Assembly: GCA_963761325.1 (NCBI GenBank)
Contig: CAVXGZ010000001.1
Location: forward strand, 1,178,001-1,242,000
Length of the DNA: 64,000 nt
Reading direction: 5' to 3'
Source: Streptantibioticus_C sp963761325
Lineage (GTDB): Bacteria; Actinomycetota; Actinomycetes; Streptomycetales; Streptomycetaceae
Of this stretch, positions 36,380 to 49,159 are shown in pieces; position 1 is the stretch's first letter; every line of letters begins with the position of its first letter. The notes under the pieces were generated by a model that saw only the letters and a list, made by a program, of their open reading frames with translations, ran no database searches and had not been told where the DNA came from. The position numbers were made by a program, and so were the translations under genes.

Positions 36380-38248
36380 TCAGACCAGGCTGTCCCGCCA
36401 GGCGTGGTGCAGCCCGGCGAACCGCCCCTCGCCCAGCACGAGTTCGTCCGGCGAGCCGTCCTCCACGATCCGCCCGTCGGCCATCACCAGCACCCGGTCG
36501 GCGATCTCCACGGTGGACAGCCGGTGCGCGATGATCACCGCCGTGCGGCCCTGCAGGACGGTGCGCATCGCCCGCTGCACCGCCTGCTCGCCCGGTACGT
36601 CCAGCGAGGAGGTCGCCTCGTCCAGGATCAGCACCGCAGGGTCCGCCAGCAGCGCCCGGGCGAACGCCACCAACTGCCGCTGGCCCGCCGAGATCCGGCC
36701 GCCCCGCTTGCGCACGTCGGTGTCGTAGCCCTCCGGCAGCGCCGCGATGAAGTCGTGTGCCCCGATGGCCTTCGCCGCCGCCTCGACCTCCTGCTCGGTC
36801 GCGTCCGGATTGCCCAGCGCGATGTTCTCCGCGACGCTGCCGGAGAACAGGAACGACTCCTGCGTCACCATCACCACGCCGCGCCGCAGCTCCGGCACCG
36901 CCAGGTCGCGCAGATCCACCCCGTCGAGCGTGACCCGGCCGTCGGTCGGGTCGTAGAAGCGGCACAGCAGCTTCGCCAGCGTGGACTTGCCCGCGCCGGT
37001 CGCGCCGACCACCGCGACGGTCTGCCCGGCCGAGAGCGACAGGTCGAAGCGCGGCAGCACCTCGCCGCCCGTGCGGTAGGCGAAGCGCACCCCGGTGAAC
37101 TCCACCGCCCGGCCCGGCCGTCCGTCGCCGCGCTCCGGCAGCTCCACCGGTGCCACCGGCTCGGGCACCGAGGGCCGCTGCGCCAGCAGCCCGGCGATCT
37201 TCTCCAGCGAGGCCGCCGCCGACTGCCAGGAGTTGAGGAACATCCCCAGCGGGTCGATCGGCGCGTACAGCCGCCGCAGGTACAGCACGAACGCGGCCAG
37301 CACGCCGAGCTCCAGCGAACCGGACGCCACCCGGTAGGCGCCCCACAGCACCACCAGCGCCAGCGAGGTGTTGGCGATCAGCCACGAGGAGACCGTGAAG
37401 CGGCCCATCTCGAGTATCGCGTCGCCGTTGGCCCTGCGGTGCACCCGGTTCAGCTCGCCGAACTCGTCGTCGTTGGCCGCCTCCCGGCGGAACGCCTGCA
37501 CCGGCCGGATGCCGTTCATCGTCTCGGAGAACCGCACGATCACCGCCGCCATCGCGGCCGACCGCCCGGTGTAGACCGCCTTCGACCGGCGCCGGAACCG
37601 CCGCACGGTGAAGACCAGCGGCACCCCGGTGGCCATGGTGAACAACCCCAGCTGCCAGTCGAGGAAGAGCAGCACGCCGGAGATGTAGAGCACCGAAAGC
37701 CCGACGTTGAGCAGCTCCTGCAGGCCCTCGGTGAGCAGCTCGCGGATCGACTCCACGTCCGAGGTCGCGCGGGCGATGATCCGGCCCGAGGTGTAGCGCT
37801 CGTGGAAGTCCAGGCCGAGCGCCTGCGCGTGCCGGAAGATCCGCCCGCGCAGCTCCAGCAGCACCGTCTGGCTGATCGCCGCCGACCGGTTGATGAACAC
37901 CCGCTGCAGGATCCCGCCCAGCACCGCGCAGCCGATGTACCCGACCGCGGTCGCGATCAGCGGACCCCGGTCGTGCGCGCGCAGCGCGGGGATCGCCCGG
38001 TCTATCGCGTAGGCCACGATGAGCGGGCCGGCCTGCACCGCCGCCTGCTGCACCACGAGCAGCACGGCCGCGAACCAGGCCCCCACCCGGTGCGGCCCGA
38101 CCAGCTCGTTCAGCAGCGCCCGCGACGCGCCCGGCGGGGCGGGCAGCACGTCCCGGTCGTAGGGATCGCCCGCCGCGCCGCCGGCCCCGCCGGGGGCGCC
38201 GGCCGGCTCTTCGGCCTCGTCGGCGACCTGTTCGGTCAGCGAGGTCAT
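36380..38248 (-). CDS. ABC exporter half-transporter (second of a heterodimer)
   Basis: A 622-residue type IV ABC half-transporter: six helices in about residues 55-340, then the nucleotide-binding domain. Walker A is GATGAGKSTLAKLL, Walker B is VLILDEATSSLD with the catalytic Glu intact, and the switch is AHRLSTVE. The signature is unusual, ISAGQRQ in place of LSGGQ. Its start overlaps the stop of the upstream half-transporter (TGATG), so the two are made together. With the partner's degenerate Walker B, one of the two ATP sites should be inactive. Substrate unknown (drug, lipid or peptide). Confidence 0.93.
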   Translation of the reverse strand: MTSLTEQVADEAEEPAGAPGGAGGAAGDPYDRDVLPAPPGASRALLNELVGPHRVGAWFAAVLLVVQQAAVQAGPLIVAYAIDRAIPALRAHDRGPLIATAVGYIGCAVLGGILQRVFINRSAAISQTVLLELRGRIFRHAQALGLDFHERYTSGRIIARATSDVESIRELLTEGLQELLNVGLSVLYISGVLLFLDWQLGLFTMATGVPLVFTVRRFRRRSKAVYTGRSAAMAAVIVRFSETMNGIRPVQAFRREAANDDEFGELNRVHRRANGDAILEMGRFTVSSWLIANTSLALVVLWGAYRVASGSLELGVLAAFVLYLRRLYAPIDPLGMFLNSWQSAAASLEKIAGLLAQRPSVPEPVAPVELPERGDGRPGRAVEFTGVRFAYRTGGEVLPRFDLSLSAGQTVAVVGATGAGKSTLAKLLCRFYDPTDGRVTLDGVDLRDLAVPELRRGVVMVTQESFLFSGSVAENIALGNPDATEQEVEAAAKAIGAHDFIAALPEGYDTDVRKRGGRISAGQRQLVAFARALLADPAVLILDEATSSLDVPGEQAVQRAMRTVLQGRTAVIIAHRLSTVEIADRVLVMADGRIVEDGSPDELVLGEGRFAGLHHAWRDSLV

Positions 38249-40062
38249 CAGGCCGCACTCCTCTCCTCGGGACCGCCGGACATCAGCCAGCGGTACTCCG
38301 CGTTGTGCTCCAGCAGCTCCCGGTGGGTGCCGACCGCGGTGATCCGGCCGTCCGACAACAGCGCGACCCGGTCGGCCAGTTGCACGGTGGACGGCCGGTG
38401 CGCGACCACCAGCGCCGTGGTGGTCGCCAGCACCTCGCGCAGCGCGGCCTCCACCAGCGCCTCGGTGTGCACGTCCAGCGCGGACAGCGGGTCGTCGAGC
38501 ACCAGGAACCGCGGCCGGCCCACCACCGCGCGGGCCAGCGCCAGCCGTTGCCGCTGACCGCCGGACAGGCTCAGCCCCTGCTCGCCGACCTGGGTGTCCA
38601 CCCCTTGCGGCAGCCCGTGCACGAAGCCGCACTGCGCGGTCTCCAACGCCCGCAGCAACTCCGCCTCGTCCGCGTCCGGCGCGCCCATCAGCACGTTCTC
38701 CCGGACGGTGGCCGAGAACAGCGTCGGCTCCTCGAAGGCGGTGGCGACCAGCGAGCGCAGCCCGGCGCGGGTCAGCGCCGCGGTGTCGGTGCCGTCCAGG
38801 GTGATCCGGCCCTCGGTCGCCTCGTACAGCCGCGGTATCAGCGCGGTCAGCGAGGTCTTGCCGGCTCCGGTGGCGCCGACCAGGGCCATCGTCTCGCCGG
38901 GCCGGATGTGCAGGTCGATGCCGGTCAGCAGATCCGGGGTGCCGGCCGGCGCGTCGGGGTAGCGGAAGCCGACGCCCTCGAAGCGGATGCCGTCCCGCTC
39001 GGCGGCGCCGACGGCCGGCGGCGAGCTCAGCCCCAGCTCGGGCGGCTCGGGGGTGTCCATCACCTCGAAGAAGCGGTCGGCGGAGGTGGCGGACTCGTTG
39101 CTGATCGACAGCAGCCAGCCCAGCGACTCCACCGGCCAGCGCAGTGTGAGCGCCGTGGACAGGAAGGCCACCAGCGTGCCGGCCGACAGGGTGCCGTCGG
39201 CCACCTGCACCGCGCCGAACACCAGCGCCGCGCCGAGTGCCACGTCCGGCAGGCCGGTGATCAGCGCCCACAGGTCGGCCAGCAGCCCGGCCTTGCGCAA
39301 CTCGGTGCCGCGCAGCCTCCCGGTCTGCGCGTGGAAGGCGTGTGCCTGGCTGCGGTGCCGGCCGAACGCCTTGATGATCCGGATGCCGAGCACCGACTCC
39401 TCGACCAGCGTGGTCAGGTCGCCGATCTGGTCCTGCGCCCGGCGGGCGGCCAGCGCGTACCGCGTCTCGAAGTAGGAGCACAGCACGACCAGCGGCACCA
39501 CCGGGACCAGCAGCACCAGGCCCAGCGTCCAGCGCTGGACCAGCAGGATCGCGAAGCCGACCAGGATGGTCGCGGAGTTGACCACCAGGAAGACCAGCGG
39601 GAAGGTCAGGAACATCCTCATGATCTGCAGGTCGTTGGTGCCGCGCGAGAGCAGCTGCCCGGAGCCCCAGCGGTCGTGGAAGGCCACCGGCAGCCGCTGC
39701 AGGCGGTGGTAGAGCTCGGAGCGCATCCGGGCCTCCAGCGCCGCCATCGGGCGGGCGATCAGCCAGCGGCGCACCCCGAACAGGCCCGCCTCCAGCAGCC
39801 CGAGCGCCAGGACGAGCAGGCCGCCCAGCCAGACCCCCTTCGGGTCGTGCCGCGCGACCGGGCCGTCCACCAGCCACTTGAGCACCAGCGGGATCAGCAG
39901 CGAGAGGCAGGAGGCGACCACCGCCACCAGCGCCGAGCCGAACAGCCGCACGGCGACCGGCCGCACGTACGGCCACAGCCGCGCCAGCGAACGCACCGCC
40001 GACCGCCGGACCGCGCCGCCGCCTTCGTCCGTCCAGGACCTGTCGTCCTCCCCGACCGCCAT
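38248..40062 (-). CDS. ABC exporter half-transporter (first of a heterodimer)
   Basis: A 604-residue half-transporter with six helices (about 35-320) and a nucleotide-binding domain. Walker A is GATGAGKTSLTALI, signature LSLSGGQRQRLALA is canonical, and the switch AHRPSTVQ is present, but Walker B reads FLVLDDPLSALD, with Asp where the catalytic Glu belongs. Such replacement marks the degenerate-site subunit of heterodimeric exporters such as TM287/288. Co-translated with the downstream partner. It follows glgX in the same direction after a 138-bp gap. Confidence 0.93.
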   Translation of the reverse strand: MAVGEDDRSWTDEGGGAVRRSAVRSLARLWPYVRPVAVRLFGSALVAVVASCLSLLIPLVLKWLVDGPVARHDPKGVWLGGLLVLALGLLEAGLFGVRRWLIARPMAALEARMRSELYHRLQRLPVAFHDRWGSGQLLSRGTNDLQIMRMFLTFPLVFLVVNSATILVGFAILLVQRWTLGLVLLVPVVPLVVLCSYFETRYALAARRAQDQIGDLTTLVEESVLGIRIIKAFGRHRSQAHAFHAQTGRLRGTELRKAGLLADLWALITGLPDVALGAALVFGAVQVADGTLSAGTLVAFLSTALTLRWPVESLGWLLSISNESATSADRFFEVMDTPEPPELGLSSPPAVGAAERDGIRFEGVGFRYPDAPAGTPDLLTGIDLHIRPGETMALVGATGAGKTSLTALIPRLYEATEGRITLDGTDTAALTRAGLRSLVATAFEEPTLFSATVRENVLMGAPDADEAELLRALETAQCGFVHGLPQGVDTQVGEQGLSLSGGQRQRLALARAVVGRPRFLVLDDPLSALDVHTEALVEAALREVLATTTALVVAHRPSTVQLADRVALLSDGRITAVGTHRELLEHNAEYRWLMSGGPEERSAA

Positions 40063-40200
40063 CGAGGTCTCCTCCGTCGGATCGAGGACGCCGGTTGGAG
40101 ACGTCGCTGTCCTATGCCGTGGGTGCGGTCCGACCGGTGGGCCGACCGCATTACGAGACTAGAGGCGACCACTGACAACGCCACTGGTTTTTCCGGCGGC

Positions 40201-42417
<2,217 letters not shown>

Positions 42418-42553
42418 GTCGCCGGCCTCCCGTTCCTCGCCGCGCCGCCGCACGGCCCCTGCCGCCGTGCGCGGTCGCGCTCTGCCGGTGTTCTTCCCTG
42501 ATCGGGCTCGTCCGCACCGCGTTGCTCCGGAGCGTGACGATCGTTGACCTGGT

Positions 42554-43459
42554 GTGACGATGCTGATGCGCAAGTGGGTGGCGGCGGCGGCCGTGCTCGC
42601 GGTGGCGGTCGGGGCGTGGTTCGTCGGGTGCGATCCGCTGGGCCACCGGCGCGGCGGCGGCCGGGCCGCTCCGTCGCACCACTTCACCGGGTACTACTCG
42701 CCGGAGCCGGGCAGCACGGTGGGCACCGGCATGATCATCTCCGTCGTCTTCGACCACCCGGTGACCGACCGGGACGCCGTCGCGCGCGCCGTCACGGCGA
42801 CCGCGCGCCCCGCGGTGCCGGTGGTGGGGCACTGGTTCGGCTCCCGGCGGCTCGACCTGCGCCCGCAGCGGTACTGGGCGCCCGGCACCGTGGTGGACCT
42901 GCGGCTGCGGCTGCGCGGCGTGCGCGGGGCGCCGGGCTGGTACGGCAGGCAGCACAAGGACGTGGTCTTCCGGATCGGCCGGCAGCAGAACAGCGTGGTC
43001 GACGCCCGCCGGCACACGCTGACCGTCTTCCGCGACGGCCGGGAGCTGCGCGTGCTGCCGGTCAGCGCCGGCGAGAAGGGCCACGAGACCTACGACGGCG
43101 TGATGGTCATCTCGCAGAAGTTCCGGGTCACCCGGATGAACGGCTCCACCGTGGGCTTCGGCGGCGAGTACGACATCGCACACGTGCCGCACGCGATGCG
43201 GCTCACCGACTCCGGCACGTTCGTGCACGGCAACTACTGGTCGAATCCGTGGGTGTTCGGGGCGGCAAACACCAGCCACGGCTGCATCGGCCTGCCGGAC
43301 ACCAAGGACGGCACGGGGCACTCGCCGGCCGCCTGGTTCTTCGCGCAGTCGATCGTCGGCGACGTGGTCTCCGTGGTCGGCTCCCACCAGGCCGTCGTCA
43401 CGCCGGACAACGGCCTCGGCGGCTGGAACATGGCGTGGTCGCGGTGGACCGCCGGGTGA
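42554..43459 (+). CDS. L,D-transpeptidase (YkuD domain), probable lipoprotein
   Basis: A 301-residue exported protein. The N-terminus is hydrophobic (VAAAAVLAVAVGAWFVGC) with a lipobox-like FVGC, so it is probably membrane-anchored. Residues about 45-135 form an Ig-like domain typical of actinobacterial transpeptidases (PGSTVGTGMIISVVFDHPV). The catalytic YkuD domain ends with FVHGNYW then NTSHGCIGLP, giving the active His and Cys. It makes 3-3 crosslinks in peptidoglycan or attaches proteins. The start may be GTG 42554 or ATG 42560; neither has a good ribosome binding site. Confidence 0.92.
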   Translation: MTMLMRKWVAAAAVLAVAVGAWFVGCDPLGHRRGGGRAAPSHHFTGYYSPEPGSTVGTGMIISVVFDHPVTDRDAVARAVTATARPAVPVVGHWFGSRRLDLRPQRYWAPGTVVDLRLRLRGVRGAPGWYGRQHKDVVFRIGRQQNSVVDARRHTLTVFRDGRELRVLPVSAGEKGHETYDGVMVISQKFRVTRMNGSTVGFGGEYDIAHVPHAMRLTDSGTFVHGNYWSNPWVFGAANTSHGCIGLPDTKDGTGHSPAAWFFAQSIVGDVVSVVGSHQAVVTPDNGLGGWNMAWSRWTAG

Positions 43460-43516
43460 TCCACCCGACACCCCGCGTCCCACCACGCCCCGTGCGCCGA
43501 ACGCTACGGTCGTGCC

Positions 43517-44284
43517 ATGACTGTTCACCTTGAGGCCGCCGACGGCGTCGGCGTCATCCGCCTGGACCGCCCGCCGATGAACGCGCTGGACGGCGCCACC
43601 CAGGACGAGTTGCGGGCCGCCGCCCAGGAGGTGTCCGCCCGCGACGACGTGCGCTCCGTCGTCGTGTGGGGCGGCGAGAAGGTGTTCGCGGCCGGCGCGG
43701 ACATCAAGGAAATGCAGGCCATGGGGTACGAGCAGATGGTGCTGCGCGCCCGCGACCTGCAGGAGTCGTTCTCCGCGGTGGCCCGCATCCCCAAGCCGGT
43801 GGTCGCCGCCGTGACCGGCTACGCGCTCGGCGGCGGCTGCGAGTTGGCGCTCTGCGCGGACGTGCGTTTCGCGGCCGAGGACGCCCGGCTCGGCCAGCCG
43901 GAGATCCTGCTCGGCCTGATCCCGGGCGCCGGCGGCACCCAGCGGCTCGCCCGCCTCGTCGGCCCCGCGAAGGCGAAGGACCTGATCTTCACCGGCCGGA
44001 TGGTCAAGGCCGACGAGGCGCTCGCCATCGGCCTGGTGGACCGGGTGGTGCCGCCCGGCGAGGTCTTCGCCGAGGCGCACGCCTGGGCGGAGCGGCTGGC
44101 CCGCGGTCCGGCGCTCGCGCTGCGGGCCGCCAAGGAGGCGGTCGACGGCGGCCTGGAGACCGACCTGGAGACCGGCCTGCGCATCGAACGGGGCCTGTTC
44201 GCCGGGCTGTTCGCCACCCAGGACCGCGAGACCGGCATGCGCAGCTTCGTCGAGGACGGGCCGGGCAAGGCGAAGTTCGCCTGA
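43517..44284 (+). CDS. Enoyl-CoA hydratase/isomerase family protein
   Basis: A 255-residue crotonase-fold enzyme. The oxyanion-hole segments are FAAGADIKEMQAM near 62 and GYALGGGCELALCAD near 99-113, and the second catalytic acid lies in LGQPEILLGLIPGAGGTQRL near 124-143. It should hydrate trans-2-enoyl-CoA in beta-oxidation, though crotonases have varied substrates. It starts 57 bp after the transpeptidase stop; both being forward they may be co-transcribed, but there is no functional link apparent. A complex repeat lies 38 bp downstream. Confidence 0.93.
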   Translation: MTVHLEAADGVGVIRLDRPPMNALDGATQDELRAAAQEVSARDDVRSVVVWGGEKVFAAGADIKEMQAMGYEQMVLRARDLQESFSAVARIPKPVVAAVTGYALGGGCELALCADVRFAAEDARLGQPEILLGLIPGAGGTQRLARLVGPAKAKDLIFTGRMVKADEALAIGLVDRVVPPGEVFAEAHAWAERLARGPALALRAAKEAVDGGLETDLETGLRIERGLFAGLFATQDRETGMRSFVEDGPGKAKFA

Positions 44285-44321
44285 GATCCGGCCATCCGAA
44301 CCGGCAAAGGCGGCCAGACCA

Positions 44322-44356
44322 GCCTTAAGGCGGTGTTAAATACGCCTTAAGGCGGT
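44322..44356. repeat. Paired 13-bp repeat at 22-bp spacing
   Basis: gccttaaggcggt occurs at 44322-44334 and 44344-44356. Because ccttaagg is itself palindromic, ccttaaggcg and cgccttaagg also form a 10-bp inverted repeat with a 10-base loop. It can serve as a terminator for the crotonase gene or as a two-site operator (22 bp is two helical turns) for the RsbW-like gene 180 bp downstream. Confidence 0.6.
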
Positions 44357-44535
44357 CCGGCGCCGATTCCGCTTCGGCCCGCCGAGGCCGCCGGATCACG
44401 CCAGGTCGACCCGGTCATGACCACCTGTTCACTGCCATCGGCATATGACCGCACCATGGCCGGTATGTACGCACGTGGGGATCGAATTCCCCCGGTTCCC
44501 GCCCCAAACGGTGGCTGAGCGGCCATGATGAACCC

Positions 44536-45039
44536 ATGGTCGGTCGGGGAGCATCGGAGCAGTCGAAGCGGCCGGGCACCGTCGCGCCGACCTGGCCGAC
44601 GTGGCCCACGGTCCCGCGTGATCTGCACGACGCCTTCGTTCTGGACACGCTCGGCGACCCGTCCGCCGGGGAGGTCACCTTCCACTCCCGTCCCGAATCC
44701 GCCTCCACCGCCCGCCGGCTCACCCTCGCGACGCTCCGTATGTGGGGGCTGCCGTCGCTCGGCGAGGTCTGCGAACTGCTCGTCTCGGAGCTCGTCGGCA
44801 ACGCCGTCCGGCACACCGGCGCCCAGACGTTCGGCCTGCGGATGGAACGGCGCAGCGGCTGGGTCAGGGTCGAGGTCCGCGACCCGTCCCGCGCGCTGCC
44901 CTGCCTGCTCCCGGTCCACGAACTCGACGTCAGCGGCCGCGGCCTGATGCTCATCGACCGGCTCTCCGGCCGCTGGGGCGTCGACCTGCTGCCGCGCGGC
45001 AAGACCACGTGGTTCGAGGTACGGGTCCCTGAACGCTGA
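44536..45039 (+). CDS. RsbW-like ATP-binding protein (HATPase_c_2)
   Basis: A 167-residue protein with the GHKL ATPase fold found in anti-sigma factors and Streptomyces regulators. The N-box is LVSELVGNAVRHTGAQ near 92-107, a DPSRA motif follows near 125, and the G2-like loop is SGRGLMLIDRLSGRWGV near 140-156. About 40 extra N-terminal residues precede the domain. Such proteins bind ATP and may act as switch kinases or anti-sigma factors; no sigma or anti-anti-sigma gene lies next to it. The stop codon falls inside a 7-bp tandem repeat. Confidence 0.88.
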   Translation: MVGRGASEQSKRPGTVAPTWPTWPTVPRDLHDAFVLDTLGDPSAGEVTFHSRPESASTARRLTLATLRMWGLPSLGEVCELLVSELVGNAVRHTGAQTFGLRMERRSGWVRVEVRDPSRALPCLLPVHELDVSGRGLMLIDRLSGRWGVDLLPRGKTTWFEVRVPER

Positions 45040-45057
45040 ACGCTGAACGCTGAACGG
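45030..45057 (+). repeat. Tandem 7-bp repeat spanning a stop codon
   Basis: tgaacgc is repeated three times (45030, 45037, 45044) with a fourth copy differing in the last base. The stop of the RsbW-like gene is the tga at 45037. As the unit is 7 bp, copies place tga in all three frames. Confidence 0.85.
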
Positions 45058-45159
45058 GGCGGGACGGGGCGCCGGTCGGGGTGCCCCGTGGGGTCGGGTG
45101 CGTCCAATATGCCCGGGAGGCCGTCCACCCGGGCACACGGGGCACGAGAGGGAGCAACG

Positions 45160-45897
45160 GTGAAGCGACACATCGGGTTCGAGCGGCTGCACAACTTCCG
45201 CGACCTGGGCGGCTACCGGTCCGACGACGGCAGGTCCGTGGCCTGGCAGGTCCTGTACCGGGCCGACTCCCTCGGCAAGCTGCGGGGCCCGGACTGGGAG
45301 CGGTTCCTGGAGCTGGGCATCGACACCGTCATCGACCTGCGCTACCCCTGGGAGATCGACGCCAGGGGCCGGGTGCCCGAGGCCGAACGGTTCCACTACG
45401 TCAACCTCAGCATCGAGCACCGGCCGTACGACCAGGCGGAGATCGACCCCGCAATCGACCCCTGGCGCTTCCTCGCCGACCGCTCCGCCGAGGTGACCGA
45501 GGACGGCGTGCGGGAGATCCGGCAGGTTCTCGAACACATCGCGGCCTCGCCGGGACCGGTGGTCTTCCACTGCACCTCGGGCAAGGACAGGACCGGGCTG
45601 ATCGCGGCCCTCGTCCTGACCCTGCTCGGCGTCTCCAGGGCCCAGATCCTCGCCGACTTCGCCCTCACCGAACTCGCCACGGAACGCCTGGCGGCGGACT
45701 GGCGCGCGGCCCACCCCGACCGGGTGATGAGATGGCCCGCCTACGGCCGCGCCCCCGCGGCCATCATGGAACTCGTCCTGTCCGACCTGGAAGCCCGCTA
45801 CGGCTCGGTGCACGCCTACCTCGCGGACCGGGTGAAGTTCGCCGACGAGACGGCCGAACTGCTGCGGACCCGTCTGCTGACCGCCGAAGACGCCTGA
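45160..45897 (+). CDS. Protein tyrosine/serine phosphatase (Y_phosphatase3)
   Basis: A 245-residue protein. NFRDLGGYRSDDGRSV near residue 12 is the family N-terminal motif, and HCTSGKDRTG near 141-150 is the P-loop with catalytic Cys and Arg. This family (MptpB-like) dephosphorylates phosphotyrosine, phosphoserine or phosphoinositides. The GTG at 45160 is chosen since agggag lies just upstream; an in-frame ATG at 45088 would give a non-conserved tail. It follows the RsbW-like gene by 120 bp. Target unknown. Confidence 0.9.
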   Translation: MKRHIGFERLHNFRDLGGYRSDDGRSVAWQVLYRADSLGKLRGPDWERFLELGIDTVIDLRYPWEIDARGRVPEAERFHYVNLSIEHRPYDQAEIDPAIDPWRFLADRSAEVTEDGVREIRQVLEHIAASPGPVVFHCTSGKDRTGLIAALVLTLLGVSRAQILADFALTELATERLAADWRAAHPDRVMRWPAYGRAPAAIMELVLSDLEARYGSVHAYLADRVKFADETAELLRTRLLTAEDA

Positions 45898-45985
45898 CGC
45901 GCGCCCCGCCCGATCTCGCCGCTCCCCGGAGCCCGAGCGGCGCCCCGTCACCGGCCCCGTGCGCCCCTGGCCGACGGCCGCAAGG

Positions 45986-47353
<1,368 letters not shown>

Positions 47354-47420
47354 GGTCGCAACTCCTTTGTTGCTTGAACGCGGGGGGCCGCTGTCGGCGG
47401 CCCCCCGCGGGTGGTGCTGC

Positions 47421-48683
47421 TTACTTGAGACCCGGGTACAGCGGGAAGGCCGCTGCCAGGGCCTGGACGCGGCCGCGCAGCGCCGCCGCGTCGTACGCGG
47501 GGGTGAGCGCCAGCGCGATCACGTCGGAGACCTCGCGGAACTGCTCGGCGCCGAAGCCGCGGGTGGCCAGCGCCGGGGTGCCGATGCGCAGCCCCGAGGT
47601 GACCATCGGCGGACGCGGGTCGTTGGGGACCGCGTTGCGGTTCACGGTGATGCCGATCTCGTGCAGCCGGTCCTCGGCCTGCTGCCCGTCCAGCTCGCTG
47701 TCGCGCAGGTCGACCAGGACCAGGTGCACGTCGGTGCCGCCGGACAGCACCGAGACCCCGGCCGCCGCGACGTCCGCCCCGGTCAGCCGCTCGGCGAGGA
47801 TCCGGGCGCCCTCCAGGGTGCGCGACTGGCGGTCCTTGAACTCCTCGGACGCCGCCACCTTGAAGGCCACCGCCTTCGCCGCGATGACGTGCTCCAGCGG
47901 GCCGCCCTGCTGGCCGGGGAAGACCGCCGAGTTGATCTTCTTCGCCAGCTCCGCGGTGGACAGGATCACCCCGCCGCGCGGACCGCCCAGCGTCTTGTGC
48001 GTGGTGGTGGTGACCACGTGCGCGTGCGGCACCGGCGACGGGTGCAGCCCGGCGGCCACCAGGCCGGCGAAGTGTGCCATGTCCACCATCAGGTACGCGC
48101 CGACCTCGTCGGCGATCCGGCGGAACGCCGCGAAGTCCAGCTGCCGCGGATACGCCGACCAGCCCGCGATGACCAACTGCGGCCGGTGCTCCTTGGCCAG
48201 CTTCTCCACCTCGGCCATGTCGACCAGGCCGGTGGCCGGGTCCACGTGGTAGGGCACCACGTTGTAGAGCTTGCCGGAGAAGTTGAGGCGCATCCCGTGG
48301 GTGAGGTGGCCGCCGTGTGCCAGGTCGAGGCCGAGGATGGTGTCGCCCGGCTTGAGCAGCGCGAACATCGCCGCCGCGTTGGCCTGGGCTCCCGAGTGCG
48401 GCTGGACGTTGGCGGCCTCGGCGCCGAACAGGTCCTTGACCCGCTCGATGGCGATCCGCTCCGCCACGTCCACGAACTCGCAGCCGCCGTAGTAGCGGCG
48501 GCCCGGGTAGCCCTCGGCATACTTGTTGGTCAGGACCGAGCCCTGGGCCTCCATGACGGCGACCGGGGCGAAGTTCTCCGAGGCGATCATCTCCAGCGTG
48601 GACTGCTGGCGGTGCAACTCGTCGTCGACCGCGGCGGCGATGTCCGGGTCGACCTCGTGCAGGGAGCTGTTGAGCAGCGACAT
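47421..48683 (-). CDS. glyA: Serine hydroxymethyltransferase
   Basis: A 420-residue PLP enzyme starting MSLLNSSLHEVDPDI. Marks: IASENFAPVAVMEAQGSVLTN, the lysine site TTTTHKTLGGPRGG near 222-235, and the usual C-terminus. It interconverts glycine plus methylene-tetrahydrofolate with serine. The start at 48683 has ggaga upstream and the normal family N-terminus; an ATG at 48725 overlapping the gcvH stop would add 14 residues. Both gene order and orientation link it to glycine cleavage. Confidence 0.96.
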   Translation of the reverse strand: MSLLNSSLHEVDPDIAAAVDDELHRQQSTLEMIASENFAPVAVMEAQGSVLTNKYAEGYPGRRYYGGCEFVDVAERIAIERVKDLFGAEAANVQPHSGAQANAAAMFALLKPGDTILGLDLAHGGHLTHGMRLNFSGKLYNVVPYHVDPATGLVDMAEVEKLAKEHRPQLVIAGWSAYPRQLDFAAFRRIADEVGAYLMVDMAHFAGLVAAGLHPSPVPHAHVVTTTTHKTLGGPRGGVILSTAELAKKINSAVFPGQQGGPLEHVIAAKAVAFKVAASEEFKDRQSRTLEGARILAERLTGADVAAAGVSVLSGGTDVHLVLVDLRDSELDGQQAEDRLHEIGITVNRNAVPNDPRPPMVTSGLRIGTPALATRGFGAEQFREVSDVIALALTPAYDAAALRGRVQALAAAFPLYPGLK

Positions 48684-48721
48684 GCGGTTCTCCGGGCTCT
48701 CTCGGGGGCTGGTGATGGCCG

Positions 48722-49099
48722 TCATTCGCCGGTGAACGCCGAGTACTGCTCGGCCGACAGCAGGTCGGACGGCTCCTCGGCCACCCGCACCTTGAACAGC
48801 CAACCCGCCTCGAACGGTGCGCTGTTGACCAGGGCAGGGTCGTCCACCACGTCCTGGTTGCACGCGACGACGGTGCCGGAGACCGGCGAGTACAGGTCAC
48901 TGACCGACTTGGTCGACTCCAGCTCACCGCACGACTCGCCCGCGGTGACCTCCTGGCCGTCCTCGGGGAGCTGGACGAAGACCACGTCGCCCAGCGCGTG
49001 GGCCGCGTGCTCGGTGATGCCGACCGTGGCGACGCCGTCCTCGACGGCCGACAGCCACTCGTGCTCCTTGCTGTAGCGCAGCTGCTCAGGGTTGTTCAT
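48722..49099 (-). CDS. gcvH: Glycine cleavage system H protein
   Basis: A 125-residue lipoyl-domain protein of standard length. It begins MNNPEQLRYSKEHEWL; the lipoyl-lysine lies in ELESTKSVSDLYSPVSG at about residue 64. It shuttles the aminomethyl group between P, T and L proteins. It lies between gcvT (60 bp away) and glyA. The P-protein gene is not in the window. Confidence 0.97.
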   Translation of the reverse strand: MNNPEQLRYSKEHEWLSAVEDGVATVGITEHAAHALGDVVFVQLPEDGQEVTAGESCGELESTKSVSDLYSPVSGTVVACNQDVVDDPALVNSAPFEAGWLFKVRVAEEPSDLLSAEQYSAFTGE

Positions 49100-49159
49100 G
49101 AGGAAATTCTCCCGGATACGTCGACGGTACGCGAACAGGGTGCGGAAACGGCGCCGGGT

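Noticed and set aside
42418..42687. N-terminal extension of GlgX
   Set aside because: It overlaps the divergent transpeptidase gene, lacks family similarity, and a good ribosome binding site precedes 42417.
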